Assembly: GCA_022709695.1 (NCBI GenBank)
Contig: JAKLII010000002.1
Location: 489,704 to 553,703, forward strand
Length of the DNA: 64,000 nt
Origin: Bacteroidota bacterium
GTDB taxonomy: Bacteria > Bacteroidota > Bacteroidia > Bacteroidales > SKPS01
Direction: 5' to 3'
Below the pieces are notes generated by a model. That model searched no databases. It saw only the letters and a list, made by a program, of their open reading frames with translations, and was not told the DNA's origin. Below are positions 35,089 to 44,118 of the stretch, piece after piece. The first letter of the stretch is position 1, and each line of letters starts with the position of its first letter. Position numbers and translations under genes: made by a program.

Positions 35089-35808
35089 ATGAAAAAACAA
35101 AGAATCCTCATTGCCGAAGATGTGTACAACGTATCTGTGGATATCAGGCACACCCTGGAAGAGATGGGATACACCGTGCTTAAGTTTGCTGCCACACCGG
35201 AGGCGGTTATGAAAAGTATTGAAGAGGAGCAACCCGACCTGGTACTGATGGACACCTACCTGAACGGAGAGCTTTCGGGCATTGAGACTGCCACCATGGT
35301 GTATGATCTTTACAAGGTACCTGTTGTATTTCTGGTGAGCGAGGTACCCGCAGACTATCTGAGGGATATGATTGCTTCAGAGGCATTCGGTGTGGTCATA
35401 AAACCCTTCAGGGCAGAAACCCTGAGGCTTGCCATTGAGCTTGCCTTCAACAAGCACAAAGGACCAGGAAAAACGGTACAACCATACGGGGATGCGCTGT
35501 TTGTAAGAACCGATTACCGTCACCAGCGGATCGGACTGCAGCAGATTCTGTTCATTGAAGCCATGAAGGATTATGTAGTGATCCACCTGCAGCACGGAAC
35601 GGTAACGACACACACCACCATCAAAGGGATCGAAGAACTTTTACCCGAAGCAGATTTCGTGAGGATTCACCGCTCCTACATTGTGCGTATCGATAAAATA
35701 CACTCGGTACGCTACCCCGATCTGGTGATAGAAGGGAAAATGAAGGTGCTGCCGGTGGGAGGTTTTTATAAGAAGCACCTGTTCAGCAGGTTGATTACCC
35801 TACAGTAA
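35089..35808 (+). CDS. LytTR-family response regulator
   Basis: This 239-residue protein has a receiver domain (about 1-120) with the acidic pair in 'ILIAEDVYNV', the phospho-acceptor Asp in 'LVLMDTYLNG' and the conserved Lys in 'GVVIKPFRAE'. A LytTR DNA-binding domain (about 140-239) reads 'ILFIEAMKDYVVIHL', 'FVRIHRSYIVRIDKIHSV' and 'LPVGGFYKKHLFSRL'. No histidine kinase lies next to it, so its partner is elsewhere. The ATG at 35089 is preferred; an open frame extends upstream but its N-terminus overlaps dprA. It ends 5 bp before the convergent metG stop. Confidence 0.92.
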   Translation: MKKQRILIAEDVYNVSVDIRHTLEEMGYTVLKFAATPEAVMKSIEEEQPDLVLMDTYLNGELSGIETATMVYDLYKVPVVFLVSEVPADYLRDMIASEAFGVVIKPFRAETLRLAIELAFNKHKGPGKTVQPYGDALFVRTDYRHQRIGLQQILFIEAMKDYVVIHLQHGTVTTHTTIKGIEELLPEADFVRIHRSYIVRIDKIHSVRYPDLVIEGKMKVLPVGGFYKKHLFSRLITLQ

Positions 35809-35813
35809 AAGGG

Positions 35814-37862
35814 TTACCGGATCGTAGCTCCACTTACCACATCTGCCCCTTCCGGAGTCACAAAGAAGAGGGTGCCATCGGGATTCTGAGCCATCAGGAT
35901 CATGCCGTTGGAGGTGATTCCCCGCAATTGCCTAGGTTCAAGGTTTACCAGCACAGCCACTTTTTTTCCGATGATCTCTTCCGGTTTGAAGTATTCGGCA
36001 ATGCCTGATACGATGGTGCGGGTGTCCAGGCCGGTATCCACGGTCAGTTTCAGCAGTTTCTGCGTTTTCGGCACGGCCTCGGCAGCAAGGATCGTAGCGG
36101 TGCGGATATCCATCTTCAGAAAATCATCATAGTTTACCGGTTCCCTGGCAGGTTCCAGCGGAATAGCAGCTTTCGGCTGCAGGTTCTGTTGACGGGTTTT
36201 CTCCAGCTTATCGATCTGAAACTGAATGGCATCATCTTCGATTTTTTCGAACAGGAAAACAGGATCCCCCAGCACGGTGCCGGGTTTCAGGAGGCTTTGA
36301 TTACCTGCATCATCCCAGCGATTTTCGCTGATATTCAACAATCTGTGCATTGATTGGGAGGTAAAGGGGAGGAAAGGGGCAGACACCAGGGTGAGGGAGG
36401 CACACACCTGCAGCGAAAGGTTGAGGATGGTTTTTACCCGCTCTTCGTCGGTTTTGATCTTTTTCCAGGGCTCCTGGTCGGTGAGGTATTTATTGCCGAG
36501 GCGGGCAAGGTTCATCATCTGGTTAAGGCCTTCGCGGAACCTGAAATGCTCGATGTTCTCGGCGATTTTTCCGGGAAAATCTTCCAGTTGTCCTAGTAGC
36601 AGCCTGTCATCTTCTGTAAGTTCCGTGACCTCCGGCACCACGCCACCGAAAAATTTATGGGTAAGCACCACGGTTCTGTTCACGAGGTTCCCCAGGATGG
36701 CCAGAAGTTCATTGTTGTTCCGGGCCTGAAAATCTTTCCAGGTAAAATCGTTGTCTTTGGTTTCGGGGGCATTGGCCGTTAGCACATAGCGCAGCACATC
36801 CTGTTTGCCCGGGAACTCCTGCAGGTACTCGTGCAGCCATACGGCCCAGTTGCGGGAGGTACTGATTTTTTCTCCCTCGAGGTTAAGGAATTCATTGGAG
36901 GGGACATTATCCGGCAGGATGTAGCTGCCTTCTGCCTTCAGCATCGCGGGAAAAATGATGCAGTGGAATACGATATTGTCTTTCCCGATGAAATGGATCA
37001 GCCTGCTTTCGGGATCTTTCCAGTAGGTTTCCCAGTTATCGGTCAGCTCACGGGTAGCGGAGATATACCCGATGGGTGCATCGAACCACACGTACAGCAC
37101 TTTCCCTTCGGCCCCTTCCACGGGTACCTTCACGCCCCAGTCGAGATCGCGGGTTACGGCACGGGGCTGGAGCCCCTGGTCGATCCATGATTTGCACTGC
37201 CCGTAAACATTGGCACGCCAGTCGTTTTTATGCCCTTCCAGGATCCATTCCCGCAGCCAGGGTTCATATTCCTGGAGGGGGAGGTACCAGTGGCGTGTGG
37301 TTTTCAGCACAGGTGCTGAACCGCTCAGGGTAGATCTTGGCTGGATGAGTTCTTCGGGGCTGAGGGACGATCCGCATGCCTCGCACTGGTCACCGTAGGC
37401 TCTTTCGTTACCGCAACGGGGACAGGTTCCGGTGATATACCGGTCGGCCAGAAACTGTCCGGCTTCGGTATCATAAAACTGGTCGCTGGTTTTCTCGATG
37501 AATTTTCCTTCCCGGTAGAGTTTTTCAAAAAAGGCCGAGGAGGTTTGGTGGTGCATGGCATTGGAGGTGCGGGAATAGATGTCGAAGGAGATGCCGAACT
37601 CTGAAAAGGCATCCCGGATCATGGTATGGTACCGGTCAACGATTTGTTTGGGGGTTATTCCTGCTTCACGGGCTTTGATGGTGATAGGAACTCCGTGCTC
37701 ATCGGATCCGCCGATAAAGATCACATCGCGCCCTTTCATCCTCAGGTACCTGACATAAATATCGGCCGGCACATACACACCGGCAAGGTGGCCGACATGG
37801 ACAGGGCCATTGGCGTAGGGCAAAGCTGAGGTAACGGTATACCGTTTAAATTCCTTCGACAT
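35814..37862 (-). CDS. metG: Methionyl-tRNA synthetase with C-terminal tRNA-binding domain
   Basis: The 682-residue synthetase charges tRNA-Met. The HIGH-type motif is '[17 protein letters not shown]' near residue 15 and the KMSKS equivalent is the variant '[18 protein letters not shown]' near residue 330. Two Cys pairs in '[18 protein letters not shown]' bind zinc (type with a zinc knuckle). The last about 100 residues are an EMAPII-like tRNA-binding domain ('[20 protein letters not shown]', '[16 protein letters not shown]'). The start is the ATG at 37862, since a longer upstream frame adds 16 non-conserved residues. It is 93 bp downstream of the M23 gene on the same strand and converges on the LytTR gene. 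Confidence 0.97.
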   Translation of the reverse strand: MSKEFKRYTVTSALPYANGPVHVGHLAGVYVPADIYVRYLRMKGRDVIFIGGSDEHGVPITIKAREAGITPKQIVDRYHTMIRDAFSEFGISFDIYSRTSNAMHHQTSSAFFEKLYREGKFIEKTSDQFYDTEAGQFLADRYITGTCPRCGNERAYGDQCEACGSSLSPEELIQPRSTLSGSAPVLKTTRHWYLPLQEYEPWLREWILEGHKNDWRANVYGQCKSWIDQGLQPRAVTRDLDWGVKVPVEGAEGKVLYVWFDAPIGYISATRELTDNWETYWKDPESRLIHFIGKDNIVFHCIIFPAMLKAEGSYILPDNVPSNEFLNLEGEKISTSRNWAVWLHEYLQEFPGKQDVLRYVLTANAPETKDNDFTWKDFQARNNNELLAILGNLVNRTVVLTHKFFGGVVPEVTELTEDDRLLLGQLEDFPGKIAENIEHFRFREGLNQMMNLARLGNKYLTDQEPWKKIKTDEERVKTILNLSLQVCASLTLVSAPFLPFTSQSMHRLLNISENRWDDAGNQSLLKPGTVLGDPVFLFEKIEDDAIQFQIDKLEKTRQQNLQPKAAIPLEPAREPVNYDDFLKMDIRTATILAAEAVPKTQKLLKLTVDTGLDTRTIVSGIAEYFKPEEIIGKKVAVLVNLEPRQLRGITSNGMILMAQNPDGTLFFVTPEGADVVSGATIR

Positions 37863-37955
37863 AGCGTGTTGGATTTGGGAAGGCAAAAGTACGGGGAAAA
37901 ACTGAGCCATGCCAATTAAAACAACCCCGGTTACGGTATCATGTCCAGGGTTTAC

Positions 37956-39197
37956 TTACATCCTATCCAGCTTGCCCTTAAGAGGTGCAATAAAACTTTT
38001 ATACGGGTTCAGGCTATCGGGGTGGACGGGTTTTGCGGGTGGAGATTCCAGTTTCAGGGGATTGATGGGGGTGCCGTTTTTGTACACCCTGAAATCGAGG
38101 TGGGGACCGGTGGAGAGGCCTGTACTGCCCACGTAGCCAATTACATCGCCCTGTTTCACACGGCTGCCATGGCGGATTCCGGATCCAAATCCTCTGAGGT
38201 GCATGTACACGGTGGTATACACGCTGTTGTGCCTCACTTTCACCATTTTTCCCGCGCCTCCCGCGTATCGGGCATCGATCACAGTGCCATCGCCGATGGT
38301 ACGCACCGGGGTGCCCGGGGCTGCTGAGTAATCCACGCCGTGGTGGGGACGGTACCGGCGGAGGATGGGGTGCAGGCGGCTGTGCGAAAAATGGGAACTG
38401 ATGCGCCTGAACTCGAGCGGAGCCTTCAGGAATTCGCGCCGCAGGGAGGTTCCCTGGTCGTCGAAATACTGCATTCTCCCCTCCTGCATGTACCTGAAAG
38501 CATAGAAATCGGTGCCGTTATTTCTGAACCAGGCTGCATGGATGGTTCCGATACCGGTACTTTTTCCCTCTACCATCAGTTCATCATAGAGCACTTTAAA
38601 CCTGTCGCCCTCCTGTAAGCCAAAGAAATCGATCACCCAGGCGAAAACATCTGAAAGGCTGAGGATCAGTTCAGGGTTTTTTCCGTCGTCGGTCATGGTA
38701 TTCCACAAGGAAGAGGTGATGGTAGCAGAATACTGATGGACTATGGTATCCACCGGCAGCGCTCCGGTGGTAACGGCGACCACCGTATCGGATGAAAAGA
38801 TCACATAATTTACGGGATCGGTATGGTAAATAAAATACCGCAGGGGATTGCCCCCGGTTTTTTCCCTGAACAGGGTACATGGGTTGCCTGCTTTGATTTT
38901 ACGAAGGTCGAGAACCCCTTCCGATTTTGCCACCCAAGCATTCACAAGGGTATCGGAGGCCCCCCATTCCAGCATGATCGACCCAAAAACGGCACCTTCC
39001 GGGAAAACGGTATCGGTGGCTGAAAAACGGTCGAGAGGGATCCCATAGCGTGTTCTCACCACAACACTGTCGGTGGATTCAGCAGTATCCCCTCCCCTGC
39101 TGCACCCCTGGCTGCCGATACCAAATATCAGCAGGAATGCCACGATTGCCACCAGAACAACGGATCCTACTGCCAGTAACCAGGTTTTACGCTTCAC
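37956..39197 (-). CDS. M23-family (LytM/lysostaphin-type) peptidase
   Basis: This 413-residue protein has an N-terminal membrane anchor (WLLAVGSVVLVAIVAFLLIF) and a periplasmic region. Near the C-terminus it carries an M23 domain: 'RYRPHHGVDYSAAPGTPVRT' with the first zinc ligands, 'GKMVKVRHNSVYTTVYMHLR', 'GSRVKQGDVIGYVGSTGLST' and 'GPHLDFRVYKNGTPINP'. The last motif usually reads HxH and is HLD here, as in a set of Bacteroidota homologues. Such proteins cleave peptidoglycan cross-links or activate amidases. Translation starts at a GTG with AGGAG 4 bp upstream. The -7 box TACTTTTG (39236-39229) lies before it. Confidence 0.9.
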   Translation of the reverse strand: MKRKTWLLAVGSVVLVAIVAFLLIFGIGSQGCSRGGDTAESTDSVVVRTRYGIPLDRFSATDTVFPEGAVFGSIMLEWGASDTLVNAWVAKSEGVLDLRKIKAGNPCTLFREKTGGNPLRYFIYHTDPVNYVIFSSDTVVAVTTGALPVDTIVHQYSATITSSLWNTMTDDGKNPELILSLSDVFAWVIDFFGLQEGDRFKVLYDELMVEGKSTGIGTIHAAWFRNNGTDFYAFRYMQEGRMQYFDDQGTSLRREFLKAPLEFRRISSHFSHSRLHPILRRYRPHHGVDYSAAPGTPVRTIGDGTVIDARYAGGAGKMVKVRHNSVYTTVYMHLRGFGSGIRHGSRVKQGDVIGYVGSTGLSTGPHLDFRVYKNGTPINPLKLESPPAKPVHPDSLNPYKSFIAPLKGKLDRM

Positions 39198-39228
39198 TGA
39201 TCTCCTGTGATTGCATTGCGTGAAGGCT

Positions 39229-39236
39229 CAAAAGTA
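39229..39236 (-). promoter_or_regulatory. -7 box upstream of the M23 gene
   Basis: On the minus strand this is TACTTTTG (TAnnTTTG), 32 bp before the GTG start at 39197. No good TTTG -33 element is seen. Confidence 0.5.
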
Positions 39237-39415
39237 TGGAAAACACCGGAATGCCCGTGACGTGTTGAAAAGTTTTTTCTCTTTTGGATGCGATAGAGCG
39301 ATATGTTTTAATTTTGATACCTATTGTAACTACCCAGACAGAAAACAGATGGCGATGATGAAGTGTTAAGACACGATCCTGAAATCTCATCTGACCATAT
39401 TGAAAAGATCAACAC

Positions 39416-39766
39416 ATGGCAACAATCACATTGGAGGGGATGGACTTTTACAGCTTTCACGGCCATTTTGCCGAGGAGCAGAAAATCGGCACCCGTTTCA
39501 GGGTGGATCTGAGTGTGGAGGCGGATACCGGAGTGGCTGAACAGAGCGACCGGCTGCACGATACACTGGATTACCAGGCATTGTACCGTTTGGTAAAGAG
39601 AGAGATGGAGCAGGATTCGAAGTTGCTGGAGCATGTGGCCCGGCGGATCCTGGATTCTGTGAAACGCACCTTCGGGCAGGTAACCTGGTGTACGGTTACG
39701 GTGGCCAAGCTGAATCCTCCGCTGGGTGGGAAGCTGGATGCGGTGAGTGTTACGCTGGAAGAGTAG
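39416..39766 (+). CDS. folB: Dihydroneopterin aldolase
   Basis: This 116-residue enzyme converts 7,8-dihydroneopterin to 6-hydroxymethyl-dihydropterin in folate synthesis. Family marks are 'LEGMDFYSFHGHFAEEQKIG' at the N-terminus (with the active-site Glu and the His-Gly turn), 'LDYQALYRLVKREMEQDSKL', 'LLEHVARRILDSVKRTF' and 'VTVAKLNPPLGGKLDAVSV', the last containing the catalytic Lys. Length is normal for the tetrameric FolB. It stands alone between the M23 gene and tRNA-Cys; other folate genes are not in the window. Confidence 0.95.
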   Translation: MATITLEGMDFYSFHGHFAEEQKIGTRFRVDLSVEADTGVAEQSDRLHDTLDYQALYRLVKREMEQDSKLLEHVARRILDSVKRTFGQVTWCTVTVAKLNPPLGGKLDAVSVTLEE

Positions 39767-39784
39767 GTGGCTGTGATATTTTTG

Positions 39785-39813
39785 TTTGATATTCCGGAAA
39801 AACGGTATCTTTG
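39785..39813 (+). promoter_or_regulatory. Promoter of the tRNA-Cys gene
   Basis: TTTG (39785-39788), a 17-bp spacer and TATCTTTG (39806-39813) are an excellent match to the Bacteroidota vegetative consensus. A second TTTG at 39781-39784 gives a 21-bp spacer. The tRNA begins 15 bp after the -7 box. Confidence 0.8.
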
Positions 39814-39828
39814 CAACGCTGTAATCAG

Positions 39829-39899
39829 GGTCTCGTGGCCGAGTGGCTAGGCAGCGGTCTGCAAAACCGCGTACAGCGGTTCGAATCCGCTCGAGACCT
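39829..39899 (+). tRNA. tRNA-Cys (GCA)
   Basis: The 71-nt cloverleaf has the acceptor arms GGTCTCG (39829-39835) and CGAGACC (39892-39898). The anticodon stem GCGGT/ACCGC encloses the loop CTGCAAA with anticodon GCA at 39861-39863. The T arm AGCGG-TTCGAAT-CCGCT (39875-39891) follows. The discriminator base is T (U73), an identity element of tRNA-Cys. CCA is not encoded. A strong promoter lies immediately upstream. Confidence 0.97.
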
Positions 39900-39953
39900 C
39901 ACCCCCACCCGACGATTATTGCCACCGCAGTTATCGTTTTTTATTAACGGCCT

Positions 39954-40901
39954 ATGAATGCAGAAGATCAACGGTTTATCAGGGCACTTGAGACGGCTGA
40001 CAAAGCATTGCTGCAGTCGGTACCCCGCAGCGACCTGCATTGTCATGCCGGCCTCTCCTTCCGTCTGGAGGTACTGGAGCGGTGGGCCGGGAAAAAAATC
40101 ACCCCTCCCCCATCGCTGATGGAGTCGCTTGCACCGATGAACCGCTGGATTACCGAAGAGCTTACTGAGCTCTACCAGGATCGGAAATGCTTCGAATTTT
40201 CGCTGAAGGCGGCGTTGGCCGAGGCATGGAACGACGGTATCACCCTGCTGGAAATGAGCATTGACGTATCCTTCATCGGGCTGTATGAAAATGATCCCAT
40301 GCGGTTTACCCGCTTCATCCGGGAGGCGCATCAGGTAGTGGCACCTGAGGTTGATTTCAGGCCTGAGCTGGGCATTGCCAGGGATGCCGATCCCGGCCGC
40401 TGGCTCCCTCTGATGCGGGACTGCATTGAAACGGGGGTGTTCCGCAGCATTGACCTGTATGGCACCGAAGATGCCCGCCCACCGGAAATGTATGCTGAAA
40501 TGTACCAGCATGCCCGCTCTGCCGGCCTGAAGTGCAAAATGCACTCCGGGGAATTCGGCACGGCTGCTTCCATGGAACACGACCTCAACGTGCTCAGACC
40601 TGATGCCATTCAGCATGGCATTGCTGCTGCCTCTTCGCAGGAGCTGATGCGCCGGCTGGCGGACGAAGGAACCGTGCTGAATGTCTGCCCTACCAGCAAT
40701 ATCAGATTGTCAAGAGTTACCGGTTACCGCCATCACCCTATACGAACCCTCTTCGATGCCGGCATTCAGGTTACCCTGAACTCAGACGATATCATGGTAT
40801 TCGGAAGCCTTGTATCGGATGAATACCTGCATCTTTTCACCCGGGGTGTGATGAATGCTGAGGAGCTGAATCAAATCAGGATTACAGGATTGTCCCAGTA
40901 A
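39954..40901 (+). CDS. Adenosine deaminase-like hydrolase
   Basis: This 315-residue protein has the adenosine/AMP deaminase TIM-barrel motifs. 'SDLHCHAGLSFRLE' carries the metal ligands (about residue 25), 'LKCKMHSGEFGT' the metal His and catalytic Glu (about 185), 'AIQHGIAA' and 'LNVCPTSNIRLSRV' the substrate region, and 'VTLNSDDIMVFGS' the final Asp pair. It is about 20-30 residues shorter than classic adenosine deaminase. Substrate may be adenosine, an adenosine derivative or another purine. It follows the tRNA gene and precedes a C25 protease gene by 65 bp. Confidence 0.85.
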   Translation: MNAEDQRFIRALETADKALLQSVPRSDLHCHAGLSFRLEVLERWAGKKITPPPSLMESLAPMNRWITEELTELYQDRKCFEFSLKAALAEAWNDGITLLEMSIDVSFIGLYENDPMRFTRFIREAHQVVAPEVDFRPELGIARDADPGRWLPLMRDCIETGVFRSIDLYGTEDARPPEMYAEMYQHARSAGLKCKMHSGEFGTAASMEHDLNVLRPDAIQHGIAAASSQELMRRLADEGTVLNVCPTSNIRLSRVTGYRHHPIRTLFDAGIQVTLNSDDIMVFGSLVSDEYLHLFTRGVMNAEELNQIRITGLSQ

Positions 40902-40923
40902 CCAAAACAAATATGTATCTTTG
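40890..40923 (+). promoter_or_regulatory. Promoter of the C25 protease gene
   Basis: TATCTTTG (40916-40923) matches TAnnTTTG and a TTG at 40890-40892 could be its partner, although the 23-bp spacer is at the long end. A start codon at 40913 would lie in the box, so translation is placed at the ATG at 40967. Confidence 0.55.
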
Positions 40924-40966
40924 TGTCATAAATGATCTGCAAACTAAATCAGGAGTGCCATTGCCC

Positions 40967-43900
40967 ATGAGAATTCTCTTTTTTACCTGTTTCATGTTAC
41001 TATTTTCCCTGGTCCATGCGCAGGATATCAGGGTATCCAACCCCCTTCTTCCGGTTGTATCTTTCAGCGATTATGGTACTGAAGGCCTGGAGGTACACTA
41101 TCGTGCCGGAAGCCTAACCGAAGTGGGTTCAGAGATACATGAGGGGCTTCTCTGGAAGCAGATTTCCATCCCCGGGTATCAGCCATCCCGTGCCGGAGGC
41201 AAACCCCAGCTACCGGTTCATACCGAACTGGTGGTGGTGCCTGCAGGGGCATCTTACGACTGGACCCATACCACGGGGTCCACCGAAGCGCTTCAGGGGT
41301 ACCGTATTTATCCCACCCTGGCACCTGCCACCGACCGTTATGGCGATCCGGAGCCTGTATTCGGATACGACCCGGTGGTTTACCATACCGATGCCTATTA
41401 TCCCGCGAACCCTGTTACCGTTACATCCGTCCAGGAGTTCAGGGGGATGACCCTGGTTTGGTTCGAAATCAGTCCGGTACAATACAACCCGGTAACCGGA
41501 GCCATAAAGCTCCATCACGACCTGACCCTTGAGATGTCGTTTTCCGGAGCCAGGCAGTTTTTGCACTACCCCGATCATTCGGCGCATTTTTTAGGCAACT
41601 TCTCGCTGACGGCCCTGAATGCAGGATCCATTCAGCGTGAAATTGCCGGATACCTCGACGGGGCTGAGGCCCTGGGTACGGTAACTCCTTCTTCCTATAT
41701 CATCCTCACCGACACATTGTTTCTGGCAGCTGCCGGGAAGCTGGCGGATTGGAAGCGGCAGCTCGGCTTTTCGGTGGAGGTTGTTTCAGGTGGGGGCTGG
41801 ACCTTCAATGCCATGAAAAACGAAGTACAAAGCCGATATCAGCAATGGACTCCGAAGCCCGATTATGTACTGGTGATCGGCGACCACGACCGGATGCCTG
41901 CCCAGATGGTGATAAACCCCGACAATGAGCAGTATGGCACTGATCTGCATCTTGTGACCATGGGCGGAGGGAACGATTATGTACCTGAAATGGCCAGAGG
42001 CAGGCTATCGGTAACTTCAGCAGCCCAGGCCATGACGGTAGTGGACAAGATCATCCAGTACGAGAAAAATCCACCGACCGACAGTGCTTTCTATGCTACC
42101 GGGCTGAATTGTGCCCAGTTTCAGGATGATGACTTCAATAATTTTGAAGACCGCAGGTTTGTGCATACCAGCGAAGAGGTGCGGGACTACCTTACCACCA
42201 AAGGGTACGACATCAAGCGGGTGTATTATGCAGATCTTACCAGTTCCACCCCGCAGTATTACAACCCAAGCTACTATTCGGCAGGGCAGCCATTGCCGGC
42301 AGCCCTCACCCAGAGCTCCTTCAGCTGGGGTGGCGGGCCATCACAGATCCTCAGCCAAATCAACAGTGGCGTATTCTATGTGCTGCACCGCGACCACGGC
42401 TATGCCGGTGGATCCGGATGGCATGCCCCGAACTTTGTAACCAGCCATGTGAGTATGCTGAACAACGGCACAAAGACCCCGGTTGTCTTCAGCATCAATT
42501 GCCATACAGGGGAGTTTACCCTTTCTGAATGTTTTGCAGAACGGTTCCAGCGCCATGCCAATGGTGGGGCCGTAGGCGTAGTGGCTGCCTCATATTACAG
42601 CTACAGCGGATGGAACGATGGTTTGACAGCAGGGATCTTCGATGCCATCTGGGCATCACCTGGCCTTGTGCCGGCGTTTGGTGCAGGGGGCATTTTCAGT
42701 CCGGCCAATCCCTCTCATCCCAACATCCGCAATCTGGGCTTTGTGATGAACCACGGGTTGTTGCGGATGACCCAGACATGGAGCTCTTCTCCGGTTGAAG
42801 CACAATATACGTACCGGCTGTTCCACTATTTCGGTGATCCTGCAATGCGCATCCGGACAGCAGTTCCTACCCAGCTAACCGCACAGCATAACGACAGCGT
42901 TGTTTGCGGAGCCCCAGGCTTTACGGTTTCTGGCGTTAACCTTCCCGAAGCCACGGCAACCCTTACTATCCCGGGAAAAATCATCGGGAGTGCAGTTCTG
43001 GTAAACGGATCCTGCACCATCCCCACCACCCCGTATGCTGCTCCCTGGCTGCTGCTCACCGTAAGCGCTCCGGAAGGGATTCCATACACTGATACCATCT
43101 GGGTCATTCCCGGCCCGCTGTCGGTTACCGTACAGAAACAGGATGTAAAATGCCACGGAAAGGCCGAAGGTGCCATTGAGATTACCATTTCCTGTGGCGT
43201 TAGTCCTGCTGCTATCAGCTGGGCACATGGCCCCACCTCAGCATCATTGTCGCAGTTGCCGGCCGGCACCTATCATTATGTTGTCACCGACGCCAACAAC
43301 GACTCCATCATCGATTCGGTAATCATCAGCGAACCTTCCTCCCCGTTGCTGGTCAATGCCAGTATAACCCCTGTTCTGTGCTACTATGGCGCCAACGGAT
43401 CCATACAAACCAATGTTTCAGGAGGTGTGCCGCCCTATGTGTACAAATGGGGCAACAACACCACAGGTACATCCCTCACCAATCTGCCTGCAGGAAGTTA
43501 TGCCCTCACCATTACCGACGGAGTCGGGTGCATCAGGGTGGATACCTTCGTGGTAACACAGCCACAGCCCCTTAAAGTGGATGCTGACATCATCCATGAT
43601 ATGACCAATACCTGTACCGGACAGGCTACCGCACTTCCTTCAGGGGGTACGGCTCCCTATACCTACCTCTGGAACGACCCATCGGCCCAAACCAACATCA
43701 CCGCCACCGGATTATGCCCGGGGCTTGTAAGGGTAACGGTAACCGATCATAACGGCTGTATGGCTATCAAGGCCTTTAACATCTACAACACTTCGGGGTT
43801 GGAAGATATTGGGCAACCTGCACCGAAAATCTTCCCCAACCCGGTCACCTCCCAAACGTTGTTCGTTGAGCTTCCCGCATCGGAACCAACCCATCAAATC

Positions 43901-44083
43901 CTCACTGCCGAAATCTACAATTCCTCCGGCCAACTGATCAGCCGTTATGTGGTTTTACCGGAAGACCGGCAAATTGTCATAACACCATTCCCCGAAGCGA
44001 TCGGACTGTATCACCTCATCATCAGAAGAGATGATTACTCAATATTAATTGCGGAAAAAATTGCCCGGATCAGATCACTCTGA
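40967..44083 (+). CDS. C25 (gingipain-like) cysteine protease with SprB repeats and T9SS type A tail
   Basis: The 1038-residue protein has a signal peptide (MRILFFTCFMLLFSLVHA/Q), a C25 propeptide-like region (about 25-230), and a caspase-like catalytic domain. The probable catalytic pair is His477 in 'LHRDHGYAGGSGW' and Cys512 in 'VFSINCHTGEFTLSECFA', the spacing seen in gingipains. Two SprB/PKD-like repeats ('CYYGANGSIQTNVSGGVPPY', 'LPAGSYALTITDGVGC') and a type A sorting domain ('IFPNPVTSQTLFVELP', ending RIRSL) follow. It should be secreted by the type IX system and attached to the surface. The substrate specificity cannot be read from sequence. The start follows the promoter at 40916. 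Confidence 0.9.
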   Translation: MRILFFTCFMLLFSLVHAQDIRVSNPLLPVVSFSDYGTEGLEVHYRAGSLTEVGSEIHEGLLWKQISIPGYQPSRAGGKPQLPVHTELVVVPAGASYDWTHTTGSTEALQGYRIYPTLAPATDRYGDPEPVFGYDPVVYHTDAYYPANPVTVTSVQEFRGMTLVWFEISPVQYNPVTGAIKLHHDLTLEMSFSGARQFLHYPDHSAHFLGNFSLTALNAGSIQREIAGYLDGAEALGTVTPSSYIILTDTLFLAAAGKLADWKRQLGFSVEVVSGGGWTFNAMKNEVQSRYQQWTPKPDYVLVIGDHDRMPAQMVINPDNEQYGTDLHLVTMGGGNDYVPEMARGRLSVTSAAQAMTVVDKIIQYEKNPPTDSAFYATGLNCAQFQDDDFNNFEDRRFVHTSEEVRDYLTTKGYDIKRVYYADLTSSTPQYYNPSYYSAGQPLPAALTQSSFSWGGGPSQILSQINSGVFYVLHRDHGYAGGSGWHAPNFVTSHVSMLNNGTKTPVVFSINCHTGEFTLSECFAERFQRHANGGAVGVVAASYYSYSGWNDGLTAGIFDAIWASPGLVPAFGAGGIFSPANPSHPNIRNLGFVMNHGLLRMTQTWSSSPVEAQYTYRLFHYFGDPAMRIRTAVPTQLTAQHNDSVVCGAPGFTVSGVNLPEATATLTIPGKIIGSAVLVNGSCTIPTTPYAAPWLLLTVSAPEGIPYTDTIWVIPGPLSVTVQKQDVKCHGKAEGAIEITISCGVSPAAISWAHGPTSASLSQLPAGTYHYVVTDANNDSIIDSVIISEPSSPLLVNASITPVLCYYGANGSIQTNVSGGVPPYVYKWGNNTTGTSLTNLPAGSYALTITDGVGCIRVDTFVVTQPQPLKVDADIIHDMTNTCTGQATALPSGGTAPYTYLWNDPSAQTNITATGLCPGLVRVTVTDHNGCMAIKAFNIYNTSGLEDIGQPAPKIFPNPVTSQTLFVELPASEPTHQILTAEIYNSSGQLISRYVVLPEDRQIVITPFPEAIGLYHLIIRRDDYSILIAEKIARIRSL

Positions 44084-44118
44084 CGAAATTATTTACATCT
44101 GATACCGTTTGCCCTATT

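Noticed and set aside
35814..37955. A riboswitch in front of metG
   Set aside because: The 93-bp leader shows no recognisable SAM-type or T-box structure.
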